Shown here: piece after piece, positions 26,783-38,053 of the stretch
How positions within the stretch are numbered: the stretch's first letter is position 1
Layout: each line of letters starts with the position of its first letter
Assembly: GCA_004293725.1 (NCBI GenBank)
Contig: REAW01000007.1
Location: forward strand, 34,827 to 98,826
Reading direction: 5' to 3'
Source: Curvibacter sp.
Lineage (GTDB): Bacteria > Pseudomonadota > Gammaproteobacteria > Burkholderiales > Burkholderiaceae_C
Length of the DNA stretch: 64,000 nt
The notes under the pieces: generated by a model
Told to the model about the DNA's origin: nothing
The model's database searches: none
Seen by the model: the letters and a program-made list of their open reading frames with translations, nothing else
Made by a program: the position numbers and the translations under genes

Positions 26783-29700
26783 ATGAAACGGATGCTGATC
26801 AACGCCACGCAGGCTGAAGAACGCCGCTTGGCTATTGTCGATGGACAAAAACTCCTCGACTATGAAATCGAAATTGAAGGTCGCGAGCAGCGCAAAGGCA
26901 ATATTTACAAGGCCGTTGTCACCCGCGTCGAGCCCTCGTTGGAAGCCTGCTTTGTCGACTACGGCGAAGACCGCCACGGCTTTTTGCCGTTTAAAGAAAT
27001 TTCGCGCATGTATTTCAAGGAAGGCGTTTCGGCCTCCCAAGCGCGTATCCAGGACGCTATCCGTGAAGGCCAAGAACTGCTGGTTCAGGTCGAGAAAGAA
27101 GAGCGCGGCAACAAAGGTGCAGCCCTAACCACCTTTGTGTCGCTGGCTGGCCGCTATGTGGTGTTGATGCCCAACAACCCTCGCGGTGGTGGTGTGTCGC
27201 GCCGTATTGAAGGTGAAGACCGCGCCGAGCTCAAAGAGAATATGGACCAGTTGGAATACCCCAACGGCATGTCCATCATTGCCCGCACCGCCGGAATCGG
27301 CCGCAGTGCGCCCGAACTGCAGTGGGACCTGAACTACCTGTTGAAGCTGTGGACCGCCATCGACGGCGCCGCCAAGGGTGGCAAGGGCGCCTACCTGATC
27401 TACCAAGAGTCCTCTTTGGTGATCCGTGCAATCCGCGACTATTTCAATCATGACATCGGCGACATCCTGATCGACACCGACGACGTGTACGAGCAAGCCC
27501 AACAGTTCATGGCACATGTGATGCCCGAGCACGCAGCCCGCGTAAAGCGCTATCGCGACGACGCGCCACTGTTCAGCCGATTCCAGATCGAACACCAGAT
27601 CGAATCTGCCTACGCCCGCACGGTGCAACTGCCGTCCGGCGGTGCCATCGTGATCGACCACACTGAAGCCTTGGTGTCGGTGGACGTCAACTCAGCCCGT
27701 GCCATTAAAGGCGGCGACATCGAAGAAACCGCGACCCGTACCAACCTGGAAGCTGCTGACGAGGTGGCCCGCCAGATGCGCTTGCGCGACTTGGGCGGCT
27801 TGATCGTGATCGACTTTATCGACATGGAAGAGTCCCGCAACCGACGCGAAGTGGAAAACCGCTTGCGTGACGCGCTGCGCCAGGACCGTGCCCGTGTGCA
27901 GTTCGGCACTATCTCCAAGTTCGGACTGATGGAAATGAGTCGCCAGCGCTTGCGCCCGGCTCTCTCGGAAGGTGCATCCATTCCCTGCCCCCGTTGCGGC
28001 GGCTCTGGCCACATCCGCGATACCGAGTCCAGCGCTTTACAGATCCTGCGCATCATCCAGGAAGAGTCCCTCAAGGACAACACGGCCTCCGTGCTGTGTC
28101 AGGTGCCAGTGGACGTGGCCTCATTCCTGCTCAATGAAAAGCGTACCGAGATTGCCAAGATTGAGCTCAAGCAACGCATCAACGTGTTGATGGTGCCTAA
28201 CAAAACCCTAGAAACGCCCAATTACAAACTTGAACGCCTCAAGCACGACGACCCGCGCCTAGACCACATCGAAGCCAGCTACAAGATGGCCGACGATATG
28301 GAAGACGCGACGGGCGTGACGCGCCGTTCGCAAGAGCCAACCAATAAGCAGACCCCCGTCATTAAAGGGGTGTTGCCCGACGCGCCGGCGCCCATTGCCC
28401 CGCCCAAAGCCGAAGTGGCAAAGCCCCAGGCTGCAGCACCTGCAGCACCTGCAGCACCTGCAGCCAAGCCGATAGCCGTTTCGGCCCCTGCCAGCAAAGG
28501 TTTCTTTGGCTGGATCAAAAACCTGCTGGGCATGGAAGAAGCCGCGCCTGTCGCCAAGCCCGCACCAGCCACTACGAAGACCGAGGAAAAGCGAGAAGGT
28601 CGTGATGGACGCGGCCGCGATGGCAACCGCAATGGTGGACGTGGTGACCGCAATGACCGTGGCGGTGAACGTGGCGAAGGCCGCAATAGCCGGGGCGGAC
28701 GCAATGAGGTGCGCAGTGACGGCCGAGGCCCGCGCGAGGAAACCCGTGGCGAAACCCGCCCCGAAGGCAATGGCGAGCGCACCGAACGCGGTGGTCGCAA
28801 CGGCCGCAACCGCGGAGAGCGCAACGAACGCCAGAGCGGTGCGCAACGCAACGAGCGTTTGGACCCCGCTGCTGCGCTAGCTGGCCAAGACGTTCAAGTG
28901 CCTGCTGGCGCCGACAGCAACAACGGTCCGCGCGGTGAAGCCCGAGGCGAGCCGCGACAGGACCGCGCCCCTCGCGGTGAAGGACGTGGCCGCAACCGTG
29001 GCGAAGGTCGCGGCCCACGAGAGGAGAACGCTGAACGCATTTCCGAACCCCGCCAAGAACAACGCATGGAGGAATTGACGGAAGTACGCCCGGACACCAA
29101 TTCGGATGTGAACGCTGACCCACGGGGTGATGGTCGGGAAGGCCGCAGCCGTGGTCGCAACCGCAATGGCCGTCGTGACGAACGCGGACCACGTGAAGAC
29201 GAAGGCAACCAAGCTGGCACCGAGAAGCAATCGGCGCTCGCCTTTACAGACCCGTCAGCCACTTCCGATGCACAGGCAAGCCAAACCGATGGCGAAACCG
29301 CTACGCATGATGATGGGCGCAAAGTCGGTGATGGCCAACGCCGGACCCGTGACCGCTATGGGCGCGACCGTGGCAATCGTCAAGAACGCGGGGAACGTGC
29401 TGCCCCGCAGCAGCAAGCTGAAGAAGCTATGCAAGACTCTGCGTCAGACACCGTGGACAAGGCACCTGCAGTCGCAGCGGTTTCTGTCGCACCTGTTGCG
29501 AACCCAGCGCCAGCAGCGGCGCCGACACACATGCCCCCCCCTGCGGTCACTGGCACCATGCCCAAAGTAGCAGGCTACACGCTACCCACAGAGTCCTTGC
29601 AGCAAGTGGCACAGGATTCGGGTCTGCAATGGGTGAACTCGAACCCTGAAAAGATTGCCGCCGTGCAGGCCGCCATCGCAGCAGAGCCAAAACCAATGCA

Positions 29701-29818
29701 CGTTCCACGCGAACGCCCAGCTCCTGTTGCAATATCAACCGGCCCCTTGGTGCTGGTAGAAACACGGCGCGACTTACGCGACATGCGCTTGCCGTTTGAA
29801 GAGACCGTATCAAGCTAA
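26783..29818 (+). CDS. rne: Ribonuclease E
   Basis: RNase E is the endonuclease that starts most mRNA decay and matures rRNA and tRNA, scaffolding the degradosome at the membrane. The 1011-residue protein has an S1 domain (about 35-125) and the DNase I-like catalytic part with V-S-V-D-V-N-S and I-V-I-D-F-I-D-M-E metal aspartates. The zinc-link C-P-R-C lies at 402-405. From about residue 540 the tail is disordered: Pro/Ala linker, then long Arg/Gly/Glu/Asn-rich runs, typical of degradosome and RNA-binding microdomains. The ATG at 26783 follows AAGGA. A strong terminator follows. Confidence 0.95.
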   Translation: MKRMLINATQAEERRLAIVDGQKLLDYEIEIEGREQRKGNIYKAVVTRVEPSLEACFVDYGEDRHGFLPFKEISRMYFKEGVSASQARIQDAIREGQELLVQVEKEERGNKGAALTTFVSLAGRYVVLMPNNPRGGGVSRRIEGEDRAELKENMDQLEYPNGMSIIARTAGIGRSAPELQWDLNYLLKLWTAIDGAAKGGKGAYLIYQESSLVIRAIRDYFNHDIGDILIDTDDVYEQAQQFMAHVMPEHAARVKRYRDDAPLFSRFQIEHQIESAYARTVQLPSGGAIVIDHTEALVSVDVNSARAIKGGDIEETATRTNLEAADEVARQMRLRDLGGLIVIDFIDMEESRNRREVENRLRDALRQDRARVQFGTISKFGLMEMSRQRLRPALSEGASIPCPRCGGSGHIRDTESSALQILRIIQEESLKDNTASVLCQVPVDVASFLLNEKRTEIAKIELKQRINVLMVPNKTLETPNYKLERLKHDDPRLDHIEASYKMADDMEDATGVTRRSQEPTNKQTPVIKGVLPDAPAPIAPPKAEVAKPQAAAPAAPAAPAAKPIAVSAPASKGFFGWIKNLLGMEEAAPVAKPAPATTKTEEKREGRDGRGRDGNRNGGRGDRNDRGGERGEGRNSRGGRNEVRSDGRGPREETRGETRPEGNGERTERGGRNGRNRGERNERQSGAQRNERLDPAAALAGQDVQVPAGADSNNGPRGEARGEPRQDRAPRGEGRGRNRGEGRGPREENAERISEPRQEQRMEELTEVRPDTNSDVNADPRGDGREGRSRGRNRNGRRDERGPREDEGNQAGTEKQSALAFTDPSATSDAQASQTDGETATHDDGRKVGDGQRRTRDRYGRDRGNRQERGERAAPQQQAEEAMQDSASDTVDKAPAVAAVSVAPVANPAPAAAPTHMPPPAVTGTMPKVAGYTLPTESLQQVAQDSGLQWVNSNPEKIAAVQAAIAAEPKPMHVPRERPAPVAISTGPLVLVETRRDLRDMRLPFEETVSS
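28431..28464 (+). repeat. 9-bp tandem repeat in the rne linker
   Basis: CTGCAGCAC is repeated about 3.7 times in frame, encoding an Ala-Ala-Pro ladder in the disordered linker of RNase E. In-frame 9-bp units can expand or contract without breaking the protein. Confidence 0.85.
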
Positions 29819-29821
29819 ATG

Positions 29822-29852
29822 AAAAGGGGCACCGTGGTGCCCCTTTTTTTTG
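29822..29852 (+). terminator. Intrinsic terminator after rne
   Basis: AAAAGGGGCAC-cgt-GGTGCCCC followed by nine T forms a textbook rho-independent terminator four bases past the rne stop. Its A run on the other side may let it serve the convergent GGDEF gene ending at 29869 weakly. Confidence 0.93.
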
Positions 29853-29868
29853 CTCCTGCCCAGGCTGC

Positions 29869-30945
29869 TTAAAACACGTCCACGGCGCCAATTTTTAGTG
29901 AATCGCCGAAAACACCCTTGCGCACCAAATCCGCATGGCTAAAAACCTTGTTGTGGCCGTTGCGTTGCGCATAGTCCACTGCACGCTCCGCATGCTCCAG
30001 TGCCGTGCTGGGCGAGTCGTCCGGTGTTACACGGGTGAAACCAGCACAAATCGTGACGCTCCCCACTTGCGGGAAATTGAACTTTTCAATATTGGCGCGA
30101 AAACGCTCGAACGCGGCCAGAACCAGAGCTTCGTCCGGGCAGTGCATGAGCACGGCAAACTGCTCTCCGCCCAAGCGATACAAGCGGTCATAGGTACGAA
30201 AGGTGTTATTCATAATGCGAGCGACGAGCAGCAACACCTCTTCCGCTATCAGATGGCCATTTTTGTCGCTAATTACTCCGAAATGATCAATGCTGATAGT
30301 ACCCATCCAGTAATTGGGCGGCACCCGGTGACGGCGCTCTTTACCAGGCGCCACCGGCGCTTTCAATGCCTCCGACTGCGGCTCGGGCCCTTCCCCCAAC
30401 TCATCAAGCACCGCACTGTAGAAGGTGTCGTCGAGTGACTTGCGATTGAGCAAACCGGTCAATGCGTCACGATCACTATAGGCCAGCAAGTGGAACATAT
30501 TGCTAAACACACGCTGTATCTGCGCCAGTGTTTGCAGCTGTTCGTCTGCCAATGGAGATGCGGAATGAATTTCCAACACGCCCTCGTCGTCATGCACTGG
30601 TTCTGAAAACAGTGGGAAGTAGGTTATCCGGGGGCCATCCTCCCCCGCCCATGCAATTTCGATGCGCTCCCGATTCTGCAAAGCCCGCAATCGATCCCGG
30701 TTGTCATCAAGCATGGGCAGTTTCTGGAAATCCACGCGCAACGGGTCTACCACTTTCCCCCCACCCTTGGCATCCAGCGTGGCGACTTCCAGCCAGCGCT
30801 TGATGCCTTCCTCGTTGACCACCCGAGCGACAATGACGCGCTGGATGGGCACCAAATCAATCAGTGCTTTGGAAAGGGTTAGCTCCAACAGATCGCGATC
30901 GCGATGGTCTGTCAGCTTGATCAGGTGGTCGATGAGTGTGGCCAT
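29869..30945 (-). CDS. GGDEF-domain protein with degenerate GGEQF site and intact I-site
   Basis: The 358-residue soluble protein has an N-terminal sensor-like region (about 1-145, no recognised fold) and a GGDEF domain with D-A-L-T-G-L-L-N-R near 160. GGDEF domains make cyclic di-GMP. Here the signature is GGEQF (259-263): the fourth position, normally a metal-binding glutamate, is Gln. The first metal aspartate (I-D-H-F, D220) and the allosteric RxxD I-site (R-T-Y-D, 250-253) are kept. An insertion of about 30 residues sits inside the domain. It may be a c-di-GMP receptor rather than a synthase (inference). It follows hemY by 32 bases and may be in its operon. Confidence 0.85.
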   Translation of the reverse strand: MATLIDHLIKLTDHRDRDLLELTLSKALIDLVPIQRVIVARVVNEEGIKRWLEVATLDAKGGGKVVDPLRVDFQKLPMLDDNRDRLRALQNRERIEIAWAGEDGPRITYFPLFSEPVHDDEGVLEIHSASPLADEQLQTLAQIQRVFSNMFHLLAYSDRDALTGLLNRKSLDDTFYSAVLDELGEGPEPQSEALKAPVAPGKERRHRVPPNYWMGTISIDHFGVISDKNGHLIAEEVLLLVARIMNNTFRTYDRLYRLGGEQFAVLMHCPDEALVLAAFERFRANIEKFNFPQVGSVTICAGFTRVTPDDSPSTALEHAERAVDYAQRNGHNKVFSHADLVRKGVFGDSLKIGAVDVF

Positions 30946-30977
30946 GAGGCGGATAATAGCCCCGAAAACTCATCCCG

Positions 30978-32255
30978 TCACGCTTTGGCGGCTTCCTTAT
31001 AGGCCTGAGTGGCCGCGGTAGCATCTTGCCGTTGTTCCGCCAGCTCGGCCAGAGCGCGCCAGGCGTCGCGTTTAAGGTCTGGGTCCTTGAGCATGGTCAA
31101 GGAATGGCGCAACATCTGCTGTGCCTTCCCCCATAACTCCAGGCGCGCGCACATGACCCCAGCCAGATACTGCAACAAAGGATCCCCGGGGTTGGTCAAT
31201 TGCAAAGACTCAATGCGCTGCAGCCAAGCGGCGTCAGGTGCACCGGAGGCTTGGACGAACCCTTTTTCGAGTACCCGCACGACACGCACCCGCAATGCCG
31301 GACTCAAGGTATCCTGGCGTTCACCCCAAGCGGTCCACAGCGGCAACACCCATTGCCGCGAAAGCGCCACATCGCCCGCTAACTGCAAACACCGCTCAGC
31401 AGCCTCCAGTGCGACTTCAGGCATCTTTTTTTCAGCATCATCCAAGGTTTCCCAGGCGCGCTGCAACTGCATGGGCTCGTACGCGGAGCGGATGAGTTCG
31501 AGTGCCAAACCGCGGGCAATGCCTGCGCCCGCTACTTCAGAAAAAGCCCGGTGTTTGGTTAGCAGGCGTACCGATTCCAGGGCCGCTCGCGTCTGCCCCG
31601 CTAAGCGTGCTGCCTTCAGGCGAAGTCGCAAGGCCAATGTGCGGCGCGCCGTTCCTTGGGGCAGTTGGTCAAGCCATTCCAGAGTCTGTTTGGCGTCCCG
31701 GTCATCAAACGACCAGCGTGCCGCGCGCATGAGCACCCCATCGCGGCTTTCCTGCGCATCGCGGTTGCGCGTCAGCTCCAGCGCACACTGAAAATGCTGT
31801 TCGCGACGGCTACGGTCTTGCAGGGCATGTGCGCTTTCGGCAGCTATGAGGTGTGACAAAGTGCGTAAACGAACCCCATGCGCGGTGTGCTCTTCACTGC
31901 TGCGCAGTGACTCTTCCAACGTGACCACAAGCTCCGCAGCCTTTCGCGCACGTACAAACCGTCCAGCCACCAGATTGGATACGGAGTCGAGCAGCGCCTC
32001 GTGCATGGCGCGTTCTTTGTACAGCAGTCGCCAGCGCTTGGCCTGCACCGGAATATGCAACAAGCCCGAAAGTGCGCGCAGCGCCAGATGCAGCATCCCA
32101 AATACAAGCGCCAGCAGCAAAAGCACCAGATTTAACGACAAGTCGATTCGGTTGGGCGGCCAATACAGCGTTACGGTGCCCTGGTTATTGCCCGCAAACA
32201 AAGCCGTGGCAACAGCCACGGCAAAAAGGGCAATAAGCCAGAGTGCAGCCCGCAT
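30978..32255 (-). CDS. hemY: HemY-type membrane TPR protein
   Basis: This HemY (the enterobacterial hemX-hemY type, not protoporphyrinogen oxidase) is an inner-membrane protein of uncertain role in tetrapyrrole metabolism, encoded after hemCDX. The 425-residue protein has two N-terminal membrane helices (about 5-24 and 38-60) separated by the conserved N-x-G-x-V-T-L-Y-W-P segment. A long cytoplasmic helical region with TPR-like repeats follows (E-L-A-E-Q-R-Q-D-A-T-A-A near the end). The ATG sits one base after the hemX stop. Confidence 0.9.
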   Translation of the reverse strand: MRAALWLIALFAVAVATALFAGNNQGTVTLYWPPNRIDLSLNLVLLLLALVFGMLHLALRALSGLLHIPVQAKRWRLLYKERAMHEALLDSVSNLVAGRFVRARKAAELVVTLEESLRSSEEHTAHGVRLRTLSHLIAAESAHALQDRSRREQHFQCALELTRNRDAQESRDGVLMRAARWSFDDRDAKQTLEWLDQLPQGTARRTLALRLRLKAARLAGQTRAALESVRLLTKHRAFSEVAGAGIARGLALELIRSAYEPMQLQRAWETLDDAEKKMPEVALEAAERCLQLAGDVALSRQWVLPLWTAWGERQDTLSPALRVRVVRVLEKGFVQASGAPDAAWLQRIESLQLTNPGDPLLQYLAGVMCARLELWGKAQQMLRHSLTMLKDPDLKRDAWRALAELAEQRQDATAATQAYKEAAKA

Positions 32256-32256
32256 C

Positions 32257-33312
32257 TCAGCGCCCCGCAGCAGTCGAGGTCAGCGCCGCCAGGGTCTCAT
32301 CCACACGCGGCAGTTCCAAAGCGCGCATTTGACTTTGCAGTTGCTGCAACAAGGCCTGCGCTGCTTGCGTCTTGCGAGAAGAGGTGTCGAAATAGCGAGC
32401 CAATGCCGCAGAAGCTGCCGCCAAATCCGACCTGGCAGACTCATTGTGTCGTGTGAGCAACCCCAAACGTGCATTGAGAAGCTTGAGTTTGAGGTTCTCC
32501 CGCAGGAAAAACGACTGCTCAGGCGTTAGCAACACGGCGTCCGGATTGTCTATTTGGCTCACACGCACCAAGCTTTTTAACTCGGTTTGCACCACCGCAA
32601 AAGCGCGAACCCACCAACCAGCCATCGATTCCTCACCTTTGCGTTTGATACTCTCCGCCGGTCGTGCAATCAACACCGCATTGGCCACAGGCAATTCATC
32701 CGAGAGCTGCGCCAGTTCGTCTAACTTCACCAGCAGGGCCGGCAAATCGGCCAAGGCAGTGGCCTTGATACGTGCCATATCTTTCGCAATAGCGCGTTGC
32801 ACTGGCGTCAATCGCGGCTGCGCGGCACGTGCCACACGCTGCTCGGCGGTTTTGAGGGCAGCCAGCAACGGCTCGGCGCTACCCGTGAGTTGAGCCTGTT
32901 GTTGTGCGAGCCGGACAGCCGATTCAATGTCAACCACCAGGTTTTCATCGCGCGAGCGCGACAGGCTCCGGATCAGCTCTTCTAACTGGGTGCGCTGCAG
33001 GGTCACTTCGCTCAAGCGGGCCTCGGTCAATGCGAGTTTGGCTGCAGTGTCAATGGCCAACTCTTGCGCCTGCCGGGCCATAGCCCGTGCCTCGTTGGCT
33101 TGGGAGCCGGAATCAGCACTTTGGCGTGCCAATTGCTCTTGGATAGTGCTGAGTTTTTGCCACAAAAAAGCACTCGCTACCAACCCCAACACCGCTACCA
33201 CGGCCACACCGCGCAGCCATCGGCGCGAATACTTCATGGTGGGCAGCAAAGCCGCTGGCAAAGACTGCTCCACAGAAGAGGGCGCGGGAGGGGCAACAGA
33301 ATCGGCGTTCAT
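32257..33312 (-). CDS. hemX: HemX-type uroporphyrinogen-III C-methyltransferase-like membrane protein
   Basis: HemX proteins of this kind lie between hemD and hemY; despite the name they lack a methyltransferase domain and their role is unclear. The 351-residue protein has one membrane helix near residues 35-52 (V-A-V-V-A-V-L-G-L-V-A-S-A-F-L-W). A periplasmic region with coiled-coil (about 55-120, Gln/Ala/Arg-rich) and helical domain follows. The ATG at 33312 overlaps the hemD stop (ATGA); the longer open frame upstream runs inside hemD and is rejected. Confidence 0.9.
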   Translation of the reverse strand: MNADSVAPPAPSSVEQSLPAALLPTMKYSRRWLRGVAVVAVLGLVASAFLWQKLSTIQEQLARQSADSGSQANEARAMARQAQELAIDTAAKLALTEARLSEVTLQRTQLEELIRSLSRSRDENLVVDIESAVRLAQQQAQLTGSAEPLLAALKTAEQRVARAAQPRLTPVQRAIAKDMARIKATALADLPALLVKLDELAQLSDELPVANAVLIARPAESIKRKGEESMAGWWVRAFAVVQTELKSLVRVSQIDNPDAVLLTPEQSFFLRENLKLKLLNARLGLLTRHNESARSDLAAASAALARYFDTSSRKTQAAQALLQQLQSQMRALELPRVDETLAALTSTAAGR

Positions 33313-34103
33313 TGCAGCGATTCTATCGACGCCATCAGGGCAGGTAACTCTGGGCGTGACTCTCGCACCACACCAAAACCAGCTTCCTTCGCGGCTAGGG
33401 CAATGCGCGGATGGGTCGCAATTGCTCGTGCGCCGCTCCAACCTTGCGCCGGGCATTGGGCCTGCAGGTTGGTGATGGCCTCCGAACTACTGAAAAGCCA
33501 AACAGAACCGTCGTTCGCAGCCGCTATGGCGAGTTCGCGCTGAAGGGTATCGAATTGGGGTTGCTGGCGCTGGTAGGCCACAACAAAGTCAACCTGTGCA
33601 CCGGCAGTGGCTGCCCGCTTGGCAAACCAGTCGCGCCCCACTCCTGCGTCACCTCCGGCTCCATTCACGGTGGTGCCACGAACAATCAGTAGCCGAAAGC
33701 CCTTGCCAACCTGTCCGCGCACCACATTCCACAAGGCCTCGGAGTCGAACTGCCCGGTTGCATGGTCCGGCGAGTCGATCCAAGGCGCCTGCGCTCCGAC
33801 ACGCAACAAGGCAGAGTAGCTTCCTGGGCCTGTGACATACGCTCTATTTTGTGTAGCTGCCTGCGCAGAAAACACGGTCACTTCGCTTGGTTTTAGTGTA
33901 AAAAACCCATTCACCGCATTGCGGCTGACAAACATTGCCGCATCCCATTGACCGATGTTCTGCCAAGCACTGCGTACTGCCTCAGGTTGGGGCGTGGGAA
34001 GCACCTCGATTAGCGGCAGACTTGCAGCCTGGTAGTCCGCGTCCTGTAGCGTTTTGACCCATTTTTGCGCTTCGCCCACAGGACGAGTAACGATCACTCG
34101 CAT
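33309..34103 (-). CDS. hemD: Uroporphyrinogen-III synthase HemD
   Basis: HemD closes and inverts ring D of hydroxymethylbilane to give uroporphyrinogen III. Sequence conservation in this family is low. The 264-residue protein shows the two-domain pattern with V-I-V-T-R-P near the start, L-P-L-I-E-V near 33, F-V-S-R-N-A-V near 58, R-G near 140 and F-S-S-S-E-A near 205. Position directly after hemC (14 bases) and overlap with hemX confirm the call. Confidence 0.92.
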   Translation of the reverse strand: MRVIVTRPVGEAQKWVKTLQDADYQAASLPLIEVLPTPQPEAVRSAWQNIGQWDAAMFVSRNAVNGFFTLKPSEVTVFSAQAATQNRAYVTGPGSYSALLRVGAQAPWIDSPDHATGQFDSEALWNVVRGQVGKGFRLLIVRGTTVNGAGGDAGVGRDWFAKRAATAGAQVDFVVAYQRQQPQFDTLQRELAIAAANDGSVWLFSSSEAITNLQAQCPAQGWSGARAIATHPRIALAAKEAGFGVVRESRPELPALMASIESLQ

Positions 34104-34117
34104 ATAAAAGGCAGCCC

Positions 34118-35026
34118 CTAGGGCAATGCACGCACACCAGCTTGCAAAGCTTGCGCCACCTGTTCCCCTAGCGCACTCGCATCAGCCAAACTGAGCACCG
34201 GGCCTTGTGTTTGTGCAGTTACCAGTGGATGCCGCCCCTCGGCATCACCCCAAGCAGCGCGGATGGTTAGCTGTACACCCTCTAACGTCGCATAAGCCGC
34301 TAGCGGCATGGAGCAACTGCCGCCCATCACGCGACTCACCGCACGTTCTGCAGAAACGGCCAGCCATGTGGACTGGTGCGCCAAGTGTTGCAGGCTTGTG
34401 CGCACATCATCGCGCCCGGTGCGAACTTCAATGCCCAAAGCCCCTTGCCCTGCGGCTGGCAACATTTCCTCGACTGAAAAAGTGGCGCGAATGCGGGACG
34501 CCAAGCCCAAACGCTTGAGCCCGGCAGCTGCAAGCACAATCCCGTCGTAGTGCCCATCGTCAAGTTTGCGCAGTCGGGTATCCAAGTTGCCACGCAAGGG
34601 CTCCATCCTCAAGTCTGGCCGCAAGACACGCAACAAAGCCACGCGGCGCAGGCTGGAGGTACCCACCACGGCGCCATGTGGCAACTCCTGCAGGCTGGCG
34701 TAGCGGTTCGAGACCCAGGCATCCCGCGGGTCTTCACGCTCCATCACACAGGCCAACTCAAAGCCTTCGGGGAGCTCCATCGGCACATCTTTGAGGGAAT
34801 GCACCGCAAGATCGGCGCGCCCCTCTTCCAATGCCACTTCCAGCTCTTTCACGAACAGCCCTTTGCCCCCCACTTTGCTGAGCGACCGGTCCAAAATTTG
34901 ATCCCCCTTGGTGGTCATTCCCAACAGAGAAACAGAGTTCCCTTGTTGCTCCAACAAAGACTTGACGTGTTCTGCCTGCCAAAGTGCCAGTCGGCTCTCG
35001 CGCGTTGCGATCGTAAAATTGCCCAA
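34118..35026 (-). CDS. hemC: Porphobilinogen deaminase HemC
   Basis: HemC polymerises four porphobilinogens to hydroxymethylbilane using a covalent dipyrromethane cofactor. The 302-residue protein has [13 protein letters not shown] near the start, V-H-S-L-K-D-V-P near 80, G-T-S-S-L-R-R near 125 and the cofactor cysteine in [11 protein letters not shown] near 240. The start is a TTG at 35026, with an AGG a few bases upstream. It is divergent from ppc, with about 100 bases between starts, and heads hemC-hemD-hemX-hemY. Confidence 0.96.
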   Translation of the reverse strand: MGNFTIATRESRLALWQAEHVKSLLEQQGNSVSLLGMTTKGDQILDRSLSKVGGKGLFVKELEVALEEGRADLAVHSLKDVPMELPEGFELACVMEREDPRDAWVSNRYASLQELPHGAVVGTSSLRRVALLRVLRPDLRMEPLRGNLDTRLRKLDDGHYDGIVLAAAGLKRLGLASRIRATFSVEEMLPAAGQGALGIEVRTGRDDVRTSLQHLAHQSTWLAVSAERAVSRVMGGSCSMPLAAYATLEGVQLTIRAAWGDAEGRHPLVTAQTQGPVLSLADASALGEQVAQALQAGVRALP

Positions 35027-35125
35027 AATCGTAACCTGTTAGTAATCAGTTGAATGCCTTCGATGCTAGCATGGGCGCGATACTTGCTTCTCCTGAAGCC
35101 CCTCCCCATCCCTCACTCCAGACCC

Positions 35126-37948
35126 ATGAAAAAAGCCCCTGCCACAGAGACGGCCAAGCGCAGTAAAGACAACGAACGTCCCTTGGTGGAAGACATCCGC
35201 CTTTTGGGCCGGATTCTGGGAGATGTGATTCGGGAGCAAGACGGCGTAGAGGCCTATGAACTGATTGAACAGATCCGTACCCTGTCCGTGGCTTTTCGGC
35301 GTGATGCGGACCATGAAGCCGACAAGGCACTGAAGAAGCTGCTCAAAAGCCTGTCGGGCGACCAGACCGTCAGCGTCATCCGAGCCTTTACCTATTTCAG
35401 TCACCTAGCCAACCTGGCGGAAGATCGCCACCACATTCGTCGCCGCGCAATCCATGAGCGTGCAGGTGATACCCAAGAGGGCAGCATCGAAGTCGCGATA
35501 TCCCGCTTGCGCTGGGCCGGCATCGCGCCCAAAACCATCTCGCAAACATTGGCGCGCAGCTTTGTGTCGCCCGTACTCACTGCGCACCCCACCGAAGTGC
35601 AACGCAAAAGCATTTTGGACGCAGAGCGCGACATTGCCCAGTTGCTCACCTCGCGTGACGAAATCAAACTGCGAGCCATCTCGGTAGACAGCAAGAAGGA
35701 CGCGCTCACACCCAAAGAGCTTGCCGCCAACGAAGCCCAAATGCGTGCCCGTGTGATGCAGCTCTGGCAGACCCGGCTGTTACGTTTCAGCAAGCTCACC
35801 GTGGCCGATGAAGTGGAGAACGCCCTCAGCTACTACGAATCCACATTCCTGCGCGAAATTCCCAAGCTTTACGCCGACTTGGAAGACATGCTGGGCAACC
35901 AGCCGGTCCACAGTTTTTTACGCATGGGCCAGTGGATTGGTGGTGACCGGGATGGCAACCCCAATGTCAGCGCCCACACGCTGGAATACGCTCTGCGCCG
36001 CCAAGCCGAAGTTGCACTACGGCATTACCTGACTGAAGTGCATTACCTTGGTGGTGAGCTGTCCATCTCCGCCATGCTGGCCGACTGCACGCCCGCAATG
36101 CAAGCGCTAGCAGAAAGCTCGCCCGACCAGAACGAACACCGCAAAGACGAACCCTACCGCCGCGCACTAACCGGCATGTACGCCCGCTTGGCCGCTACGC
36201 TCAAAAGCCTGACCGGCACCGAAGCTGCCCGCCACGCCGTTGCACCACAAAATCCTTATCTACTTGCCCAAGAGTTTGTTGCGGATCTGCGTACCATCGC
36301 GGCCTCGCTCAAGGCCCATCACGGTGCAGCGCTGATCAAGCAACGTCTGCACCCCCTCATTCGTGCGGTGGAAGTGTTTGGCTTTCACCTGGCAACTGTC
36401 GATCTGCGTCAAAGCTCCGACAAACACGAAGAAGTGGTGTCGGAACTGCTGGCTGTTTCCCGTGTCGAAGCCAATTACAGTGCGCTCGACGAAGCTGCCA
36501 AACGCACCCTGCTGCTGGGCCTGCTCAACGACGCACGTACCCTGCGTGTACACGGTGTGGAGTACTCCCCCCACGCCCAAGGTGAACTGGCTATTTTTGC
36601 CGCAGCCAAGACCATGCGTGAACGGTTTGGTCATGAAGCCATCCGCCACTACATCATCAGCCACACCGAGACCGTGAGCGATCTGCTCGAAGTACTGTTG
36701 CTGCAAAAGGAAGTCGGACTGATGCGGGGTACGCTGGACGCGCAGGCCACGGCCGACTTGATCGTAGTGCCACTGTTCGAAACCATTGAAGACCTGCGCA
36801 ATGCCGCCCCCATCATGCGTGACTTCTACGCCCTGCCGGGTGTGGCAGACCTGGTGAAACGCAGCGGGTCTGAACAGGACATCATGCTGGGCTACTCAGA
36901 CTCCAACAAAGACGGTGGCATCTTTACGAGCAACTGGGAGCTGTACCGCGCAGAAATCGCGCTTGTCGATCTGTTTGATGTGCTGGATGCCCAGCACAAG
37001 ATCCAGCTGCGCATGTTCCACGGCCGCGGCGGCACAGTTGGCCGTGGCGGCGGCCCAAGCTACCAAGCCATCCTGGCCCAGCCCCCGGGCACCGTGCGTG
37101 GACAGATCCGTCTGACCGAGCAAGGCGAAGTGATTGGCTCCAAATACGCCAACCCCGAAATTGGCCGTCGCAATCTCGAAACCCTGGTTGCTGCGACGCT
37201 GGAGGCAACCCTGCTGCAACCCACGAAATCTGCCACCAAGGCATTCCTGGAAGCGGCCGCCGAGTTGTCGCAAAACAGCATGGCGGCCTACCGCGCGCTG
37301 GTCTACGAAACCCCTGGTTTCACGGAGTACTTCTTCGCCTCGACGCCGCTGCGCGAAATTGCCGAGCTCAATATTGGCTCGCGCCCTGCCTCGCGCAAGG
37401 CCTTGCAGAAAATCGAAGACCTGCGTGCGATTCCCTGGGGCTTCAGCTGGGGCCAGTGCCGCTTGACGTTGCCCGGCTGGTTCGGTTTTGGCTCGGCCGT
37501 GCAGCAGTTCATCAGCAACGGAACCGCTGTCGAACAGAAAGAGCGCTTGGCCCTGCTGCAGAAGATGTACAAACAATGGCCCTTCTTCGGCACCCTGCTG
37601 TCCAACATGGACATGGTGATGGCCAAGAGTGACCTCGCATTGGCATCGCGCTACTCGGAGCTGGTGGGTGACGCGCGCCTGCGCAAAAAAATCTTTACCG
37701 CCATTGAAGCCGAATGGCATGCCACAGCACAGGCTTTGGCCAGCATCACGGGGGACAAGAACCGCTTGGCCAACAACGCAGCGCTGCAGCGCTCGATCCG
37801 CCACCGCTTCCCCTACATCGACCCCCTGCACCACCTGCAAGTGGAGCTGGTGCGTCGTTACCGCGAAGGCAAGGCCGATGAACGTGTGCAGCGCGGTATC
37901 CACATCTCCATCAATGGCATTGCTGCGGGGTTGCGCAACACGGGTTAG
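35126..37948 (+). CDS. ppc: Phosphoenolpyruvate carboxylase
   Basis: Ppc adds bicarbonate to phosphoenolpyruvate to make oxaloacetate, refilling the citric acid cycle. The 940-residue protein has the catalytic His in [12 protein letters not shown] (about 150), [10 protein letters not shown] near 592, the glycine-rich [14 protein letters not shown] near 632, and the conserved C-terminal N-T-G. The ATG at 35126 gives the usual N-terminus with [16 protein letters not shown]; an open frame 24 codons upstream is spurious. Confidence 0.97.
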   Translation: MKKAPATETAKRSKDNERPLVEDIRLLGRILGDVIREQDGVEAYELIEQIRTLSVAFRRDADHEADKALKKLLKSLSGDQTVSVIRAFTYFSHLANLAEDRHHIRRRAIHERAGDTQEGSIEVAISRLRWAGIAPKTISQTLARSFVSPVLTAHPTEVQRKSILDAERDIAQLLTSRDEIKLRAISVDSKKDALTPKELAANEAQMRARVMQLWQTRLLRFSKLTVADEVENALSYYESTFLREIPKLYADLEDMLGNQPVHSFLRMGQWIGGDRDGNPNVSAHTLEYALRRQAEVALRHYLTEVHYLGGELSISAMLADCTPAMQALAESSPDQNEHRKDEPYRRALTGMYARLAATLKSLTGTEAARHAVAPQNPYLLAQEFVADLRTIAASLKAHHGAALIKQRLHPLIRAVEVFGFHLATVDLRQSSDKHEEVVSELLAVSRVEANYSALDEAAKRTLLLGLLNDARTLRVHGVEYSPHAQGELAIFAAAKTMRERFGHEAIRHYIISHTETVSDLLEVLLLQKEVGLMRGTLDAQATADLIVVPLFETIEDLRNAAPIMRDFYALPGVADLVKRSGSEQDIMLGYSDSNKDGGIFTSNWELYRAEIALVDLFDVLDAQHKIQLRMFHGRGGTVGRGGGPSYQAILAQPPGTVRGQIRLTEQGEVIGSKYANPEIGRRNLETLVAATLEATLLQPTKSATKAFLEAAAELSQNSMAAYRALVYETPGFTEYFFASTPLREIAELNIGSRPASRKALQKIEDLRAIPWGFSWGQCRLTLPGWFGFGSAVQQFISNGTAVEQKERLALLQKMYKQWPFFGTLLSNMDMVMAKSDLALASRYSELVGDARLRKKIFTAIEAEWHATAQALASITGDKNRLANNAALQRSIRHRFPYIDPLHHLQVELVRRYREGKADERVQRGIHISINGIAAGLRNTG

Positions 37949-37966
37949 CGCCAGCGCACTTCCTAA

Positions 37967-37988
37967 CCGGGCTGCACTGTGAGCCCGG
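37967..37988. terminator. Hairpin between convergent ppc and the response regulator
   Basis: CCGGGCT, an eight-base loop and AGCCCGG form a perfect 7-bp stem 18 bases past the ppc stop. There is no T run, so it is at best a weak or rho-assisted end. Confidence 0.35.
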
Positions 37989-38053
37989 GGAGCTTGGTAT
38001 CGCCAGACTCCAGGGAGAGCGCTAAAACTGCCAAAAACGGTGCAAGGTGGTGC

